Part shown: one piece after another, positions 27,172-35,907 of the stretch
Numbering within the stretch: the stretch's first letter is position 1
Layout: each line of letters opens with the position of its first letter
NCBI RefSeq assembly: GCF_023155855.1
Contig: NZ_JAKNUT010000001.1
Coordinates: 868,001 to 932,000, forward strand
Origin: Microbacterium aoyamense
GTDB lineage: Bacteria > Actinomycetota > Actinomycetes > Actinomycetales > Microbacteriaceae
Length of the DNA: 64,000 bases
Direction of reading: 5' to 3'
Translations under genes and position numbers: made by a program
Notes under the pieces: generated by a model
The model's database searches: none
Told to the model about the DNA's origin: nothing
Seen by the model: only the letters and a program-made list of their open reading frames with translations

Positions 27172-28341
27172 TCACCGGCCGAGGAACGCCGCGAAGAAGC
27201 CGAACTGGCTGAGCAGCCAGAACAGCAGTACGCCTCCCGCGATGATGAACGTGATCCACGGCACGCGCCGCTTGAGTCGCAGACCGCCCGCGGCGACGCC
27301 GGGCGGCGGCCGCAGCATCCCGTCCGCCGCAGTGAAGGGGATGGATGCCGCGCCCCCCGCCGCGGGCGGTCCGGCGATCACCGGCACCGATTCCTGCAGA
27401 CGCTCATCGCGCCAGCGGGACCACTGCGCGAACTTGTCGAGGAGGGCGGCGACGACCGAGAAGAGCCAGTTCCACATCGCAGGATCGAGCGTCGAGAAGT
27501 CGCGCTGACCATAGAGGAACAGCCAGTCGTCGACGATCTCGACGTCGAGTGCGGCGGCGTTGTCGATGAACCGCGCCATGATGTCGGGCGTGAACAGGTA
27601 GAGCGCATCGCGCTCGTAGCCCGCGGGGCAGTAGAGCGAGAAGAACTGATCGAAGTCGCCTTCGAGGCTCAGACGCTGATCCTTGTCGAAGGAGGCCGGC
27701 AGGTTCGAGCCGAACAGGCTGTTGTTGCCGGTGGCGTCGAGCACGATGTGCGGAAGCGGCACGTCGAGCTTGACGGCGACGTACCCCCATCGGTGGGTCG
27801 TGGAGTTCTTACCCGACTTGGTCGTGTACCGGTAGTTCGCGAACTCGACGAAGCGGGGCTTCTCGCCCCGCACGAGGTCGCTCGACATGCGCGACGAGCC
27901 GAGGCTGAAGATCATGCCGGGGAGTCCGGGATTCGCGAACTGCGGCAGATAGCTCATGCCATTCGCGCGCGCGAAGCGGTCGAGGCGGTACCGACGATCC
28001 CCCTGACCGCGGAAGAAGCGCACGGCGACGATCACGATTCCGGCGATGACGATCGCGACGATGACGATCGGCAGCAGCCCCGTCAGGGCCCCCAGCACAC
28101 CGAAGCCGGGCTGACGGGTGGCGACGGCGGCGAACGACGTCGCGATCGTCGCGAAGACGACGACGAAGAACACGGCGAAGATTCCGACGACGATGCCGAC
28201 GATCGCGAACGTGGCTCCCGCGACCGAGAGCGTTCCCGCCGCTCGGAGCTCCTTCGTGTGAGCGCGTACCGCGGCCGGATCGACCGGTTCGACGAGCGGC
28301 CGCGCGTCGAACGGCAGCGAAGGCCCCGGCATCCCACTCAT
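27172..28341 (-). CDS. Uncharacterised membrane protein (DUF3137-like)
   Basis: 389-residue protein with two adjacent N-terminal membrane helices (about 40-65 and 80-105: IVVGIFAVFFVVVFATIATS, GLLPIVIVAIVIAGIVIVAV), a large soluble domain (NGMSYLPQFANPGLPGMIFS through DWLFLYGQRDFSTLDP), and a C-terminal membrane helix (TFIIAGGVLLFWLLSQFGF). The soluble part resembles DUF3137-type domains. Start ATG 28341 with GGGGAGG upstream; the frame open to 28845 is rejected. It ends 1 base from the TMEM175 gene, convergently. Function unknown. Confidence 0.78.
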   Translation of the reverse strand: MSGMPGPSLPFDARPLVEPVDPAAVRAHTKELRAAGTLSVAGATFAIVGIVVGIFAVFFVVVFATIATSFAAVATRQPGFGVLGALTGLLPIVIVAIVIAGIVIVAVRFFRGQGDRRYRLDRFARANGMSYLPQFANPGLPGMIFSLGSSRMSSDLVRGEKPRFVEFANYRYTTKSGKNSTTHRWGYVAVKLDVPLPHIVLDATGNNSLFGSNLPASFDKDQRLSLEGDFDQFFSLYCPAGYERDALYLFTPDIMARFIDNAAALDVEIVDDWLFLYGQRDFSTLDPAMWNWLFSVVAALLDKFAQWSRWRDERLQESVPVIAGPPAAGGAASIPFTAADGMLRPPPGVAAGGLRLKRRVPWITFIIAGGVLLFWLLSQFGFFAAFLGR

Positions 28342-28387
28342 CGGTCCTCCCCGAGATCGACTGCTGTCCACGCTACCCGCGGTGCGG

Positions 28388-28475
28388 CGTGCACAACGTC
28401 GGCAATCCGCGCGCGATCGGGCTCGGGAAGCGCCTTCGAGACGCATTCGCGGCAAGATTGCAGGAGTTGTGCACG
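28388..28475. promoter_or_regulatory. Widely spaced inverted repeat upstream of the acyl-CoA dehydrogenase
   Basis: CGTGCACAAC (28388-28397) and GTTGTGCACG (28466-28475) are exact inverted copies, 68 bases apart; each contains the small palindrome GTGCAC. They lie between the divergent genes at 28341 and 28492, the second one just ahead of the GAGGAG ribosome binding site. They could be paired operator sites for an unidentified regulator. Confidence 0.4.
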
Positions 28476-28491
28476 GCGAGGAGGCAGCACC

Positions 28492-29685
28492 ATGACCGCT
28501 CACGATCCCGACGACCTCGAGGCGCTGCGCGCGAAGTCGGATGTGCTCGGCCTCGACGCCCTCCTGAGCGCGGAGGAGAGAGCGGTGCGCGATCGCGTGC
28601 GCGCCTTCGTCGACACCGAGATCCGCCCGTACATCGCGGGCTGGTTCGATCGCGGGCATTTCCCTGCCGAGCTCGCCCCCGCGTTCGGCGAGCTGGGCGT
28701 GCTCGGAATGAACCTGGAGGGGTATGGATGCCCCGGCCGCACCGCCGTGGAGTACGGGCTCGCAGCCCTCGAGCTCGAAGCGGGCGATTCGGGGCTGCGC
28801 ACCTTCGTGTCGGTGCAGGGGTCGCTCGCGATGGGGTCGATCCACCGCTGGGGCAGCGAGGAGCAGAAGCAGGAGTGGCTGCCGCGCATGGCGCGCGGTG
28901 AGGTCATCGGCAGCTTCGGGCTGACCGAGCCGACGGCGGGGTCGGATCCCTCGAGTATGAAGACGTACGCCGAGCGCGACGGCGACGACTGGATCCTCAC
29001 GGGTGAGAAGCGCTGGATCGGGCTCGCCTCGATCGCCCAGGTCACGGTCGTGTGGGCGCAGACGCGCGAGGGCGTGCGCGGTTTCGTCGTGCCGACCGAC
29101 TCACCCGGCTACGAAGCCGTCGTGCTCGAACCCAAGGGTTCGATGCGCGCGTCGGTGCAGTGCGAACTGCGGTTCGACGGCATCCGTCTTCCGTCCTCAG
29201 CGGTCCTGCCCGGCGCGGTCGGCCTGCGAGGCCCGTTCTCGGCGCTGAACGAAGCGCGATACGGGATCGTCTGGGGTGCGTTGGGAGCCGCTCGCGACAG
29301 CTACGAAGCGGCGCTGCGCTACGCCCTGGCCCGCGACCAGTTCGACCGGCCGATCGCCGGCTTCCAGCTCACGCAGCAGAAGCTCGTCGACATGCTGCTC
29401 GAGCTGCAGAAGGGCGCGCTCCTCGCGCTCCACCTCGGACGGATGAAGGATGCCGGAACCCTCCGCCCCGAGCAGATCTCGCTCGGCAAGCTCAACAACG
29501 TGCGCGAGGCGATCGCGATCGCCCGCGAGGCGCGCACAATTCTCGGTGGTAACGGCGTGCTGCTGGAGCACTCCCCGATCCGGCACGCCGCGAACCTCGA
29601 ATCGGTCCGCACATACGAGGGCACCGACGAGGTGCACACGCTGATCCTCGGGCAGCACATCACCGGGATGGGCGCCTTCCGGTGA
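28492..29685 (+). CDS. Acyl-CoA dehydrogenase, glutaryl-CoA dehydrogenase-like
   Basis: 397-residue FAD flavoenzyme that desaturates an acyl-CoA, closest in appearance to glutaryl-CoA dehydrogenases (GSFGLTEPTAGSDPSSMKT, then GEKRWIGLASIAQVTVVWAQ). The active-site glutamate lies in RTYEGTDEVHTLILGQHITG near the C-terminus. Start ATG 28492 (MTAHDPDDLEAL) with GAGGAG upstream. It overlaps the CoA-transferase gene by four bases (GTGA), so the two form an operon for catabolism of a dicarboxylic or branched acid; the exact substrate is not readable. Confidence 0.9.
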   Translation: MTAHDPDDLEALRAKSDVLGLDALLSAEERAVRDRVRAFVDTEIRPYIAGWFDRGHFPAELAPAFGELGVLGMNLEGYGCPGRTAVEYGLAALELEAGDSGLRTFVSVQGSLAMGSIHRWGSEEQKQEWLPRMARGEVIGSFGLTEPTAGSDPSSMKTYAERDGDDWILTGEKRWIGLASIAQVTVVWAQTREGVRGFVVPTDSPGYEAVVLEPKGSMRASVQCELRFDGIRLPSSAVLPGAVGLRGPFSALNEARYGIVWGALGAARDSYEAALRYALARDQFDRPIAGFQLTQQKLVDMLLELQKGALLALHLGRMKDAGTLRPEQISLGKLNNVREAIAIAREARTILGGNGVLLEHSPIRHAANLESVRTYEGTDEVHTLILGQHITGMGAFR

Positions 29686-30827
29686 CCGGTCCGCTCGAGG
29701 GGCTTCTCGTCGCGGACTTCAGTCGTGTGCTCGCGGGGCCGTACTGCACGATGCTGCTCGCCGATCTCGGCGCGACCGTCGTCAAGGTCGAGGGCCCCGA
29801 CGGCGACGAGACACGGCGATGGATGCCGCCCTCCGCCGGCGACGATGCGACGTACTTCCTGTCGGTCAATCGCGGCAAACGCGGCATCGTGCTCGACCTC
29901 GCCGACCCGGCGGATGCCGAGGTCGCACGGGCACTCGCCGCCAGGGCCGACGTCGTCGTGCAGAACTTCCTGCCTGGCACAGCCGCCAAGTGGGACCTCG
30001 ACTACGACAGCGTTCGGACCTCTAATCCCGGCGCCGTCTACGCATCGATCTCGGGCTTCGGAGCGGACTCGCCACAACCGGGCTACGACGTGCTCGCGCA
30101 GGCGCTGTCGGGGTTCATGAGTGTGACCGGCGAGCCGGGCGGCCCGCCGACGAAGGCGGGTGTGGCGATCGTCGACGTCGTCACCGGGCTCCACGCCGCC
30201 GTCGGAATCCTCGCGGCGCTCCACCACCGCGACCGCACCGGCGAGGGCCAGCACGTCGAGGTGAACCTCCTGAGCTCAGCCCTCTCGGCGCTCGCCAACC
30301 AGACGGGCGCGTGGGCGTTCGCGGGTGTCGTGCCGCAGCGACTCGGCAACGAGCATCCGAGCATCTTCCCGTACGGCCCCTTCCCGACGGCCGACGGCGA
30401 CCTCGTCATCGCGATCGGCAACGATCGGCAGTTCGCGCGACTGCGCGAGGGCCTCGGGATGCCCGTCGACGAGCGATTCCGCGCCGCGGCCGATCGCAGC
30501 CTACGTCGCGACGAACTCCGCCCGCTGCTCGTGGCGGCGCTGGCTTCGCGCTCCGCGCGCGCGTGGCACGAGGTGTTGTCCGGCTCCGGCGTCCCGTGCG
30601 CTCCGATCCTCGACATCGCCGAGGCGTTCGCGCTCGCCGACCGCCTCGGGCTCGCCCCGCTTGCGCGCACGGCGGACGGCGACGTGGTCGGCACGCGCAG
30701 TCCGGTGCAGTTCTCCGAGTCCCCCGTCGAGTACCGCCTCACCCCGCCGACACCTGATCGCGACCGCGACTGGGTCGAGCGCGAAGTCGTCGCGCGCGAT
30801 CGTGAGGGAGGACGATTCGGCGCGTGA
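29682..30827 (+). CDS. CaiB/BaiF-type CoA transferase (family III)
   Basis: 381-residue family III CoA transferase that activates an acid by moving CoA from a donor acyl-CoA. Start GTG 29682 ([26 protein letters not shown]), the standard N-terminus, overlapping the acyl-CoA dehydrogenase stop. GADVVKVE-type region appears as [18 protein letters not shown]; the catalytic aspartate region is FNHVEVNL-like [14 protein letters not shown]. Typical length is about 400. With the glutaryl-CoA-like dehydrogenase this resembles glutarate activation and breakdown; inferred. Confidence 0.9.
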   Translation: MTGPLEGLLVADFSRVLAGPYCTMLLADLGATVVKVEGPDGDETRRWMPPSAGDDATYFLSVNRGKRGIVLDLADPADAEVARALAARADVVVQNFLPGTAAKWDLDYDSVRTSNPGAVYASISGFGADSPQPGYDVLAQALSGFMSVTGEPGGPPTKAGVAIVDVVTGLHAAVGILAALHHRDRTGEGQHVEVNLLSSALSALANQTGAWAFAGVVPQRLGNEHPSIFPYGPFPTADGDLVIAIGNDRQFARLREGLGMPVDERFRAAADRSLRRDELRPLLVAALASRSARAWHEVLSGSGVPCAPILDIAEAFALADRLGLAPLARTADGDVVGTRSPVQFSESPVEYRLTPPTPDRDRDWVEREVVARDREGGRFGA

Positions 30828-30906
30828 CCGGGGATCCGGTACCATTGGAGGGTTGTCCGCACGCGCACCCTGCGCATTCAGCCGGACGACATGCACACAC
30901 CCTCCT

Positions 30907-30929
30907 GCTGCCGGGAAATGCCCGGCAGC
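30907..30929 (+). promoter_or_regulatory. Hairpin in the rpsF leader
   Basis: GCTGCCGGG, loop AAATG, CCCGGCAGC: a perfect 9-base stem 26 bases before the rpsF ribosome binding site. TACCAT at 30840-30845 is a candidate -10 placing it in the leader. It could end the CoA-transferase transcript or be an autoregulatory leader structure of the S6 operon; the known S6:S18 leader motif was not verified. Confidence 0.45.
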
Positions 30930-30955
30930 CGTTCTAGTCCGAAGGAGGTGGGTTA

Positions 30956-31333
30956 GTGACGCACCAGTACGAGCTCATGGTCATCCTGAGCCCCGAACTC
31001 GACGAGCGCCAGGTGGCGCCCAATCTCGACAAGTTCCTGAAGGTCATCACCAACGATGGTGGCTCGATCGACAACGTCGACATCTGGGGCCGTCGTCGTC
31101 TCGCTTACGAGATCCAGAAGAAGACGGAAGGCATCTACGCCGTCGTCAGCTTCACCGCGACGTCCGCCGCGACGCAGGAGCTGGACCGCCAGCTCAAGCT
31201 CAGCGAGCAGGTCATGCGCACGAAGGTCCTCCGCGCCGAGGAAGCGATCGCCCTGATCGAGTCCGAGCGCAAGCGCGCCGAAGAGAAGGCCGCCCGCAAG
31301 GCTGCCGCTCCCGCCAAGGTCGCGAAGGCGTAA
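30956..31333 (+). CDS. rpsF: 30S ribosomal protein S6
   Basis: 125-residue bS6, starting at GTG 30956 ([20 protein letters not shown]) after a very strong AAGGAGGTGG site. The core motif [16 protein letters not shown] is present, and a Lys/Ala-rich tail ([17 protein letters not shown]) extends the usual 95-100 residues, as is common in actinobacteria. First gene of rpsF-ssb-rpsR-rplI. Confidence 0.97.
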   Translation: MTHQYELMVILSPELDERQVAPNLDKFLKVITNDGGSIDNVDIWGRRRLAYEIQKKTEGIYAVVSFTATSAATQELDRQLKLSEQVMRTKVLRAEEAIALIESERKRAEEKAARKAAAPAKVAKA

Positions 31334-31338
31334 GGGCG

Positions 31339-31863
31339 ATGGCCGGCGAGACGATCATCACCGTCGTGGGAAACCTCACGGCTGATCCCGAACTGCGGTA
31401 CACGCAGAACGGCCTCCCCGTCGCGAACTTCACGATCGCTTCGACCCCGCGCAACTTCGACCGCCAGGCGAACGAGTGGAAGGACGGCGAAGCGCTGTTC
31501 CTCCGCGCGAGCGTGTGGCGCGAGTTCGCCGAGCACGTCGCCGGCTCGCTGACGAAGGGCTCCCGCGTCATCGCGACCGGTCGCCTCAAGCAGCGCAGCT
31601 ACCAGGATCGCGAGGGCAACAACCGCACCGCGATCGAGCTGGAGGTCGACGAGATCGGCCCGTCGCTGCGCTACGCGACCGCACAGGTCACGCGTGCGGC
31701 GAGCGGTGGCGGCAACTATGGCGGCGGTGCCGGCGGAGGCGGCGGGCAGCGCCCGGCGCAGGTCGCCGACGAGCCGTGGTCGACTCCGGGTTCGTCGAAC
31801 GCCGGTGGTGGGGATGCCTGGGCCACGCCCGGTTCCTCCTACGGCGACGACACCCCCTTCTAA
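31339..31863 (+). CDS. ssb: Single-stranded DNA-binding protein
   Basis: 174-residue SSB tetramer-forming protein protecting single-stranded DNA. N-terminal OB-fold ([20 protein letters not shown], then [18 protein letters not shown]), then a Gly-rich linker ([14 protein letters not shown]) and the acidic C-terminal tip GDDTPF that docks replication partners. It starts 5 bases after rpsF and is in the standard S6-SSB-S18 operon. Confidence 0.97.
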   Translation: MAGETIITVVGNLTADPELRYTQNGLPVANFTIASTPRNFDRQANEWKDGEALFLRASVWREFAEHVAGSLTKGSRVIATGRLKQRSYQDREGNNRTAIELEVDEIGPSLRYATAQVTRAASGGGNYGGGAGGGGGQRPAQVADEPWSTPGSSNAGGGDAWATPGSSYGDDTPF

Positions 31864-31909
31864 GAGATCTCCGGATGCTGCGGCATCCGACAACAACTAA
31901 GGACAAACA

Positions 31910-32164
31910 ATGGCTGGAAAGGCTACCGGCGATCGCCGCAAGCCGCGGAAGGGCGCGAAGAACGCAGCCCCCGCGAAGGCGATCCGCGTCGGCGTCATCG
32001 ACTACAAGGACGTCGCAACTCTTCGCAAGTTCATCTCGGAGCGCGGCAAGATCCGTGCCCGTCGTATCACCGGTGTCTCGGTGCAGGAGCAGCGTCTGAT
32101 CGCCAAGGCGATCAAGAACGCGCGCGAAATGGCGCTCCTGCCTTACGCCGGCGCCGGCCGCTAA
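31910..32164 (+). CDS. rpsR: 30S ribosomal protein S18
   Basis: 84-residue bS18. N-terminus is Lys-rich ([20 protein letters not shown]), followed by the core [20 protein letters not shown] and [20 protein letters not shown]. No zinc-binding CXXC motif is present, so this is the zinc-independent form; some actinobacteria carry a second, zinc-containing paralogue elsewhere. S6 and S18 bind as a pair on the ribosome. Confidence 0.97.
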   Translation: MAGKATGDRRKPRKGAKNAAPAKAIRVGVIDYKDVATLRKFISERGKIRARRITGVSVQEQRLIAKAIKNAREMALLPYAGAGR

Positions 32165-32174
32165 GGAGCACCTC

Positions 32175-32627
32175 ATGGCAAAGCTGATTCTCACGAACGA
32201 GGTTGCCGGGCTCGGAAGCGCCGGTGACGTCATCGAGGTCAAGAACGGGTACGCCCGCAACTACCTCATCCCCCAGGGCTTCGCAGTGGCCTGGACCCGC
32301 GGTGGCGAGAAGCAGGTCGCTTCGATCCGCGCGGCGCGCGACTCGCGTGCGATCCACGACCACGAAGAGGCCGTGGCGCTCAAGGACGCCCTCGAGGGCA
32401 CCAAGGTCCGTCTCGCCGTCAAGGCGGGCGCCGAGGGTCGCCTGTTCGGCTCGGTCAAGACGGGTGACGTCGCCGACGCCGTCAAGGCCGCCGGCCTGGG
32501 CGAGCTCGACAAGCGCAAGATCCACATCACCTCGCCGATCAAGTCGACCGGCGAGCACGAGGCGACGGTGCGTCTGCGCGACGACCTGACCGCCGTGATC
32601 ACCCTTCAGGTGGTCGCCGCGAAGTAA
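32175..32627 (+). CDS. rplI: 50S ribosomal protein L9
   Basis: 150-residue bL9, an elongated two-domain protein: N-terminal domain [24 protein letters not shown] signature (residues 10-29), central helix, and C-terminal domain ending [13 protein letters not shown]. Last gene of the rpsF operon, 10 bases after rpsR, followed by a strong terminator hairpin. Confidence 0.97.
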   Translation: MAKLILTNEVAGLGSAGDVIEVKNGYARNYLIPQGFAVAWTRGGEKQVASIRAARDSRAIHDHEEAVALKDALEGTKVRLAVKAGAEGRLFGSVKTGDVADAVKAAGLGELDKRKIHITSPIKSTGEHEATVRLRDDLTAVITLQVVAAK

Positions 32628-32662
32628 CAAGTTTCGGCACGCCGTTTCGTGTGCCGGATGAC

Positions 32663-32692
32663 GATGCCGCGGACCTTCGGGTCCGCGGCATC
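32663..32692. terminator. Strong TTCG-loop terminator after rplI
   Basis: GATGCCGCGGACC, tetraloop TTCG, GGTCCGCGGCATC: a perfect 13-base stem with a stabilising UUCG-type loop, then TGTCGTTT. It ends the rpsF operon. Confidence 0.85.
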
Positions 32693-32711
32693 TGTCGTTT
32701 CACTCGCGACG

Positions 32712-32900
32712 CCGAGCGGGCAGGTCGCTCCCGAGCGGGCGGGCTGCGAAACGCTGCAACCTGCCCGCTCGGGAAGAAAGTGCCCGCTCGGGCGAGCGGG
32801 AGCGGATGCCGCGCGCAGCCCCCCGGAGGCGCGGCATCCGCCCTTCCTGCACCGGGTCGTCGCAGGTGGCGAGTCCAGGCAATGCCCGCCGCCCGCTCGG
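32712..32900. repeat. Five copies of a CCGAGCGGGC element
   Basis: The 10-mer CCGAGCGGGC occurs at 32712-32721 and 32731-32740, and as its reverse complement GCCCGCTCGG at 32763-32772, 32782-32791 and 32891-32900. All are in the 286-base gap between rplI and the convergent surface gene; no coding sequence is visible. The arms could form alternative hairpins, so termination of one or both transcripts is possible. Confidence 0.6.
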
Positions 32901-32913
32901 ACCCGGCGGTCTC

Positions 32914-34515
32914 TCAGACGAGCCCGCGACGGTGGCCGACGTACATCGCCCCCGCTCCCGCGAGCACGATGAGCAGCGACACGATGAGGATCGGCAGGAT
33001 GCCGGGGCCGCCCGTCTCGGCGAGTGCCGCATCGGCGAGGATCATGCCCGCCGAGCTCGAACCGTCACCCGCTCCCCCGGGTGCGCCGGGCGTGACCGGA
33101 TCCGTCGGGTCCGTCGGGTCCGTCGGCTCGGTCGGGTCGACCGGCGTCGTCGGAACCGTGGGCGTCTCGGTCGTCGTGTCGCCGACCACCGAGATGGCGT
33201 TGCCGCCGATCGTGATCGGGACCGCGATCGGTGCGACGACCTGCGTGCCGCCGATCGTTGAGTCCTCTCCACTCGTCGCCGGGTCGCCGGTGCCTCCGGG
33301 CATGACCGCCGGAGCCGTCGCGCCCGTGCTCTCGCTGTCGCCGACGACGCTGATGGCGTTGCCGACGGCGGTGACGGGAGCTGCCACCGGGGTCACGACC
33401 TGCGTGCCGCCGGCGATACCGTCGTCACCCGTCGTGGTCGGGGTTCCCGTTCCCGCGGGCGTCGTGCCGGCGGGTCCCGTGGTGTCCGTGCTCTCGCTGT
33501 CGCCGATGACGCTGATGGCGTTGCCGACGGCGGTGACGGGTGCGGTGACCGGTGCGACAACCTGGGTGCCGCTCGCGGTACCGTCGCTGCCGTCGGTCAT
33601 CGGGCTGCCCGTGGTCCCGCCGGTCGTGCTCGCGGGTGCCGTGGTGCCCTCGCTCGAGCTGTCGCCGAGCACCGAGACGGCGTTGCCGGTGACGTTCACC
33701 GGGGCGGTGACGGGAGCGGCGACCTGGGTACCGCCGGCGATGCCGTCGTCTCCGTTGGTCGTGGGTGCCCCCGTGCCGGTCGGAGCGGTCGCGGCGGGTG
33801 CCGTGGTGCCTTCGCTCCAGCTGTCGCCGAGGACCGAGATCGCGTTGCCGGTGACGTTCACCGGTGCCGTGATCGGGGCCCCGACCTGGGTGCCGCCGAG
33901 GATCGAGTCCTCGCCGGTCGTGGTCGACGATGCCGCGTCAGCGGCTGCCGGGGCGGCCGCAGCGGGAGCTGCGGACCCTTCGCTCCCACTGTCCCCGAGG
34001 GCGGAGATCGCATTGCCGGTGAGGGTGATCGGCACGTCGAGACCCAGGAGAGCCTGGGTGCCCGACAGGATGCCGTCGGCACCGCCCGTCTGCAAGGCCG
34101 GCGCCGAGGCTGCCGGTGCCGGCGCGGCGGCGGGTGCCGCGGCATCCGTCGACGAACTCTCGCCGAGGACGGACACCGCGTTGCCGGTCACCGTGACCGG
34201 AACGCTCACCGAGACGAGCGCCTGCGTTCCGGACGCGACGGCGTCCTGCCCGCTCGTGCTCGCGGCGGGTGCGAGTGCGGCGGGTGCGGCGGGTGCCGGT
34301 GCCGCGTTCGTGCTCGAGCTGTCGCCGAGCAGCGAGATGGACGTATCGGTGACGGTGATGGGCAGCGACACGTCGATGAGGGCCTGGGTGCCCGAGAGCA
34401 GCCCGTCCTCGCCTGAGGTCGTGTCGTCGGCCGCGTTCGCGGCCGTTGCGCCGAGCAGCGTGATGCCGCCGGCGAGAGCGACGCCCCACAGGGCGCGCTT
34501 GATGATGGTGCGCAT
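32914..34515 (-). CDS. Chaplin-like eight-repeat surface protein with LAETG sorting signal
   Basis: 533-residue secreted protein. Signal peptide 1-28 (RALWGVALAGGITLLGATAA, then NA-A). Then eight repeats of about 54 residues, starting near 35, 89, 145, 201, 255, 309, 363 and 416. Each has a core of the form GGTQVxAPVxAPVxVTGNAISVLGDSxSE, joined by Ala/Pro/Thr linkers. The core recalls the chaplin domain of Streptomyces aerial-hypha coats (paired valine-rich strands and a GN motif) but has no cysteines. After a PTEPTDP stretch, the C-terminus has LAETG (498-502), a hydrophobic helix and HRRGLV, a sortase signal of the actinobacterial LAXTG type. A cell-wall-anchored, possibly amyloid-like surface protein is inferred. 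The start has GGGAG upstream. Confidence 0.88.
   Translation of the reverse strand: MRTIIKRALWGVALAGGITLLGATAANAADDTTSGEDGLLSGTQALIDVSLPITVTDTSISLLGDSSSTNAAPAPAAPAALAPAASTSGQDAVASGTQALVSVSVPVTVTGNAVSVLGESSSTDAAAPAAAPAPAASAPALQTGGADGILSGTQALLGLDVPITLTGNAISALGDSGSEGSAAPAAAAPAAADAASSTTTGEDSILGGTQVGAPITAPVNVTGNAISVLGDSWSEGTTAPAATAPTGTGAPTTNGDDGIAGGTQVAAPVTAPVNVTGNAVSVLGDSSSEGTTAPASTTGGTTGSPMTDGSDGTASGTQVVAPVTAPVTAVGNAISVIGDSESTDTTGPAGTTPAGTGTPTTTGDDGIAGGTQVVTPVAAPVTAVGNAISVVGDSESTGATAPAVMPGGTGDPATSGEDSTIGGTQVVAPIAVPITIGGNAISVVGDTTTETPTVPTTPVDPTEPTDPTDPTDPVTPGAPGGAGDGSSSAGMILADAALAETGGPGILPILIVSLLIVLAGAGAMYVGHRRGLV
33166..34413 (-). repeat. Eight tandem coding repeats in the chaplin-like gene
   Basis: Protein-level tandem repeats with a period of about 54 residues (162 bases). 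The first three units have TQAL cores, the last five TQV cores; units 5 to 7 (residues about 255-400) are the most alike, suggesting recent duplication there. Confidence 0.85.
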
Positions 34516-34599
34516 GGTCTTGCTCCCTTGCTGAGTGATCGGATGATGCGCGCTGAGCGCGCGGATGCGTGTCGCCCATGGGAGGGCGGAGCGTCCCGA

Positions 34600-35538
34600 T
34601 CAATCAGGGGAGACGTCGGTGGATGCTGGAGGCGCCGGAGGCACGCGGTCGTCCGACAGTCCTGCGCGACGCACCCAGGCACGGTGTGCGGCGAGCGGGA
34701 TCATGGCGACGAGCGCCCAGGCACCGGAACCCGCTCCCGCGGGTCCCGTGGTGGTTGATGACAGCAGGCAGAGTCCTGCTGTGTGAGTCGAGGGGAGGGA
34801 TGCCGCGGCAGAGGCGTCCGCCGGCGCAGAGGCGGCGGGCATGCGCGTGGAGAGCACCGCGATCATCGCGATCGAGTGGCGCGTGGCTACCGACGCGGCC
34901 TCGTGCATGTGCGCTGGCGCCGGGGCGGTCGTCGCCGTCAGCACCGCCTGCGGAGCCGCCGGGGAAGCCGGTGTGCCCGGCACGGCGACGACGGGGTCGG
35001 TGATGTCGACGACGGTGTCGAGCGTCGCGCCGAGGGTGTCGTCGAGGGTGGTTCCGACGTCGAGAAGCGCGCGGTCCAGCTGCAGCGAGGAGACGAGGTC
35101 GCCGACGAGCGGAATGTCGCTCACGAGCTCCGTCGTGGGCTGTACGACCTCGGAGACGACCGGCTCGACGACGGCCGTGACGACGCCTCCGCCGAGCGTC
35201 TCGGCAACGGGTGCGGTCACCGCGGTGACGACGGACCCGACGGTGTCGACGGTCTCGGTGACCGGCTGCTGCACCGGCGCGGGTGCGACGGCGACCACCG
35301 AGGTGACGACGTTCGACACGGTTCCACCTACTGCGGAAACGGTGTCGGTGACGGTCGTGGTCGTCGAGTCGAGCAGAGATGTGACGGCACCCAGAAGCCC
35401 TGGCTCGTCGTCTTCGGCGGCCTGCGCGTGGCCGGCGCCGAGCCCGAGGACGAGCGAGATGAGGATCCAGGCGAACGCGGTTCCGAGCCCGATCAGGGCG
35501 AGGCGCAGGATCCGTTCGAGCGATGGTGCGATGTCCAC
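34600..35538 (-). CDS. Val/Thr-rich exported membrane protein
   Basis: 312-residue protein of no family I recognise. N-terminal hydrophobic segment (ILRLALIGLGTAFAWILISL, then GAGHAQA) is a signal peptide or anchor. Residues about 45-190 are built from valine/threonine heptad-like strings (TVTDTVSAVGGTVSNVVTSV, TVGSVVTAVTAPVAETLGGG). The C-terminus has a second hydrophobic stretch (GAWALVAMIPLAAHRAW) and a Pro-rich tail. I chose GTG 35538 because GGAGG lies 5 bases upstream; ATG 35553 is possible. It is 84 bases upstream of the chaplin-like gene, same direction, so the two likely form one surface locus. Confidence 0.7.
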   Translation of the reverse strand: MDIAPSLERILRLALIGLGTAFAWILISLVLGLGAGHAQAAEDDEPGLLGAVTSLLDSTTTTVTDTVSAVGGTVSNVVTSVVAVAPAPVQQPVTETVDTVGSVVTAVTAPVAETLGGGVVTAVVEPVVSEVVQPTTELVSDIPLVGDLVSSLQLDRALLDVGTTLDDTLGATLDTVVDITDPVVAVPGTPASPAAPQAVLTATTAPAPAHMHEAASVATRHSIAMIAVLSTRMPAASAPADASAAASLPSTHTAGLCLLSSTTTGPAGAGSGAWALVAMIPLAAHRAWVRRAGLSDDRVPPAPPASTDVSPD

Positions 35539-35778
35539 GTTCACCTCCCCCATACAGAAATGGGCTGCGCTCTCCGGTCGGATCGCGCATCGGGTGCCTG
35601 GACCCCTGACGATACGCCGATGGAAGACGGTCGTCCAGAGGGGCGGTGAAAATCGCCGAGATCCCACACCGCAGGAAGACGTTGGAGGATGTGTTCGGAC
35701 GGTAAGTGTTTTACACAACCCGCCTTTCGGTGGACAAACCTTCAATCCATACTTCAACCGCGTCTGAGTGCACAGGTT

Positions 35779-35907
35779 GTGGAAAGCAATACGCCTGATC
35801 AGAAGTCATTTCGACGGAAGAATCGGCTATCGACCCGCGAGTTCTCCACAGTCGTTGTGCACAGGCTGCTCGGCGTTTCTCGCAATCTCTCCACAGAGTT
35901 ATCCACA
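35779..35907. promoter_or_regulatory. Cluster of DnaA-box-like sequences upstream of dnaB
   Basis: In the 456-base gap before dnaB: TTATCCACA at 35899-35907 (perfect), CTCTCCACA at 35887-35895, TTGTGCACA at 35855-35863, TTCTCCACA at 35842-35850, and TGTGGAAAG at 35779-35787 on the other strand. The spacing of the first two is 12 bases. The remainder of 35539-35994 shows no gene. A DnaA-controlled dnaB promoter or a DnaA-titration site is inferred. Confidence 0.6.
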
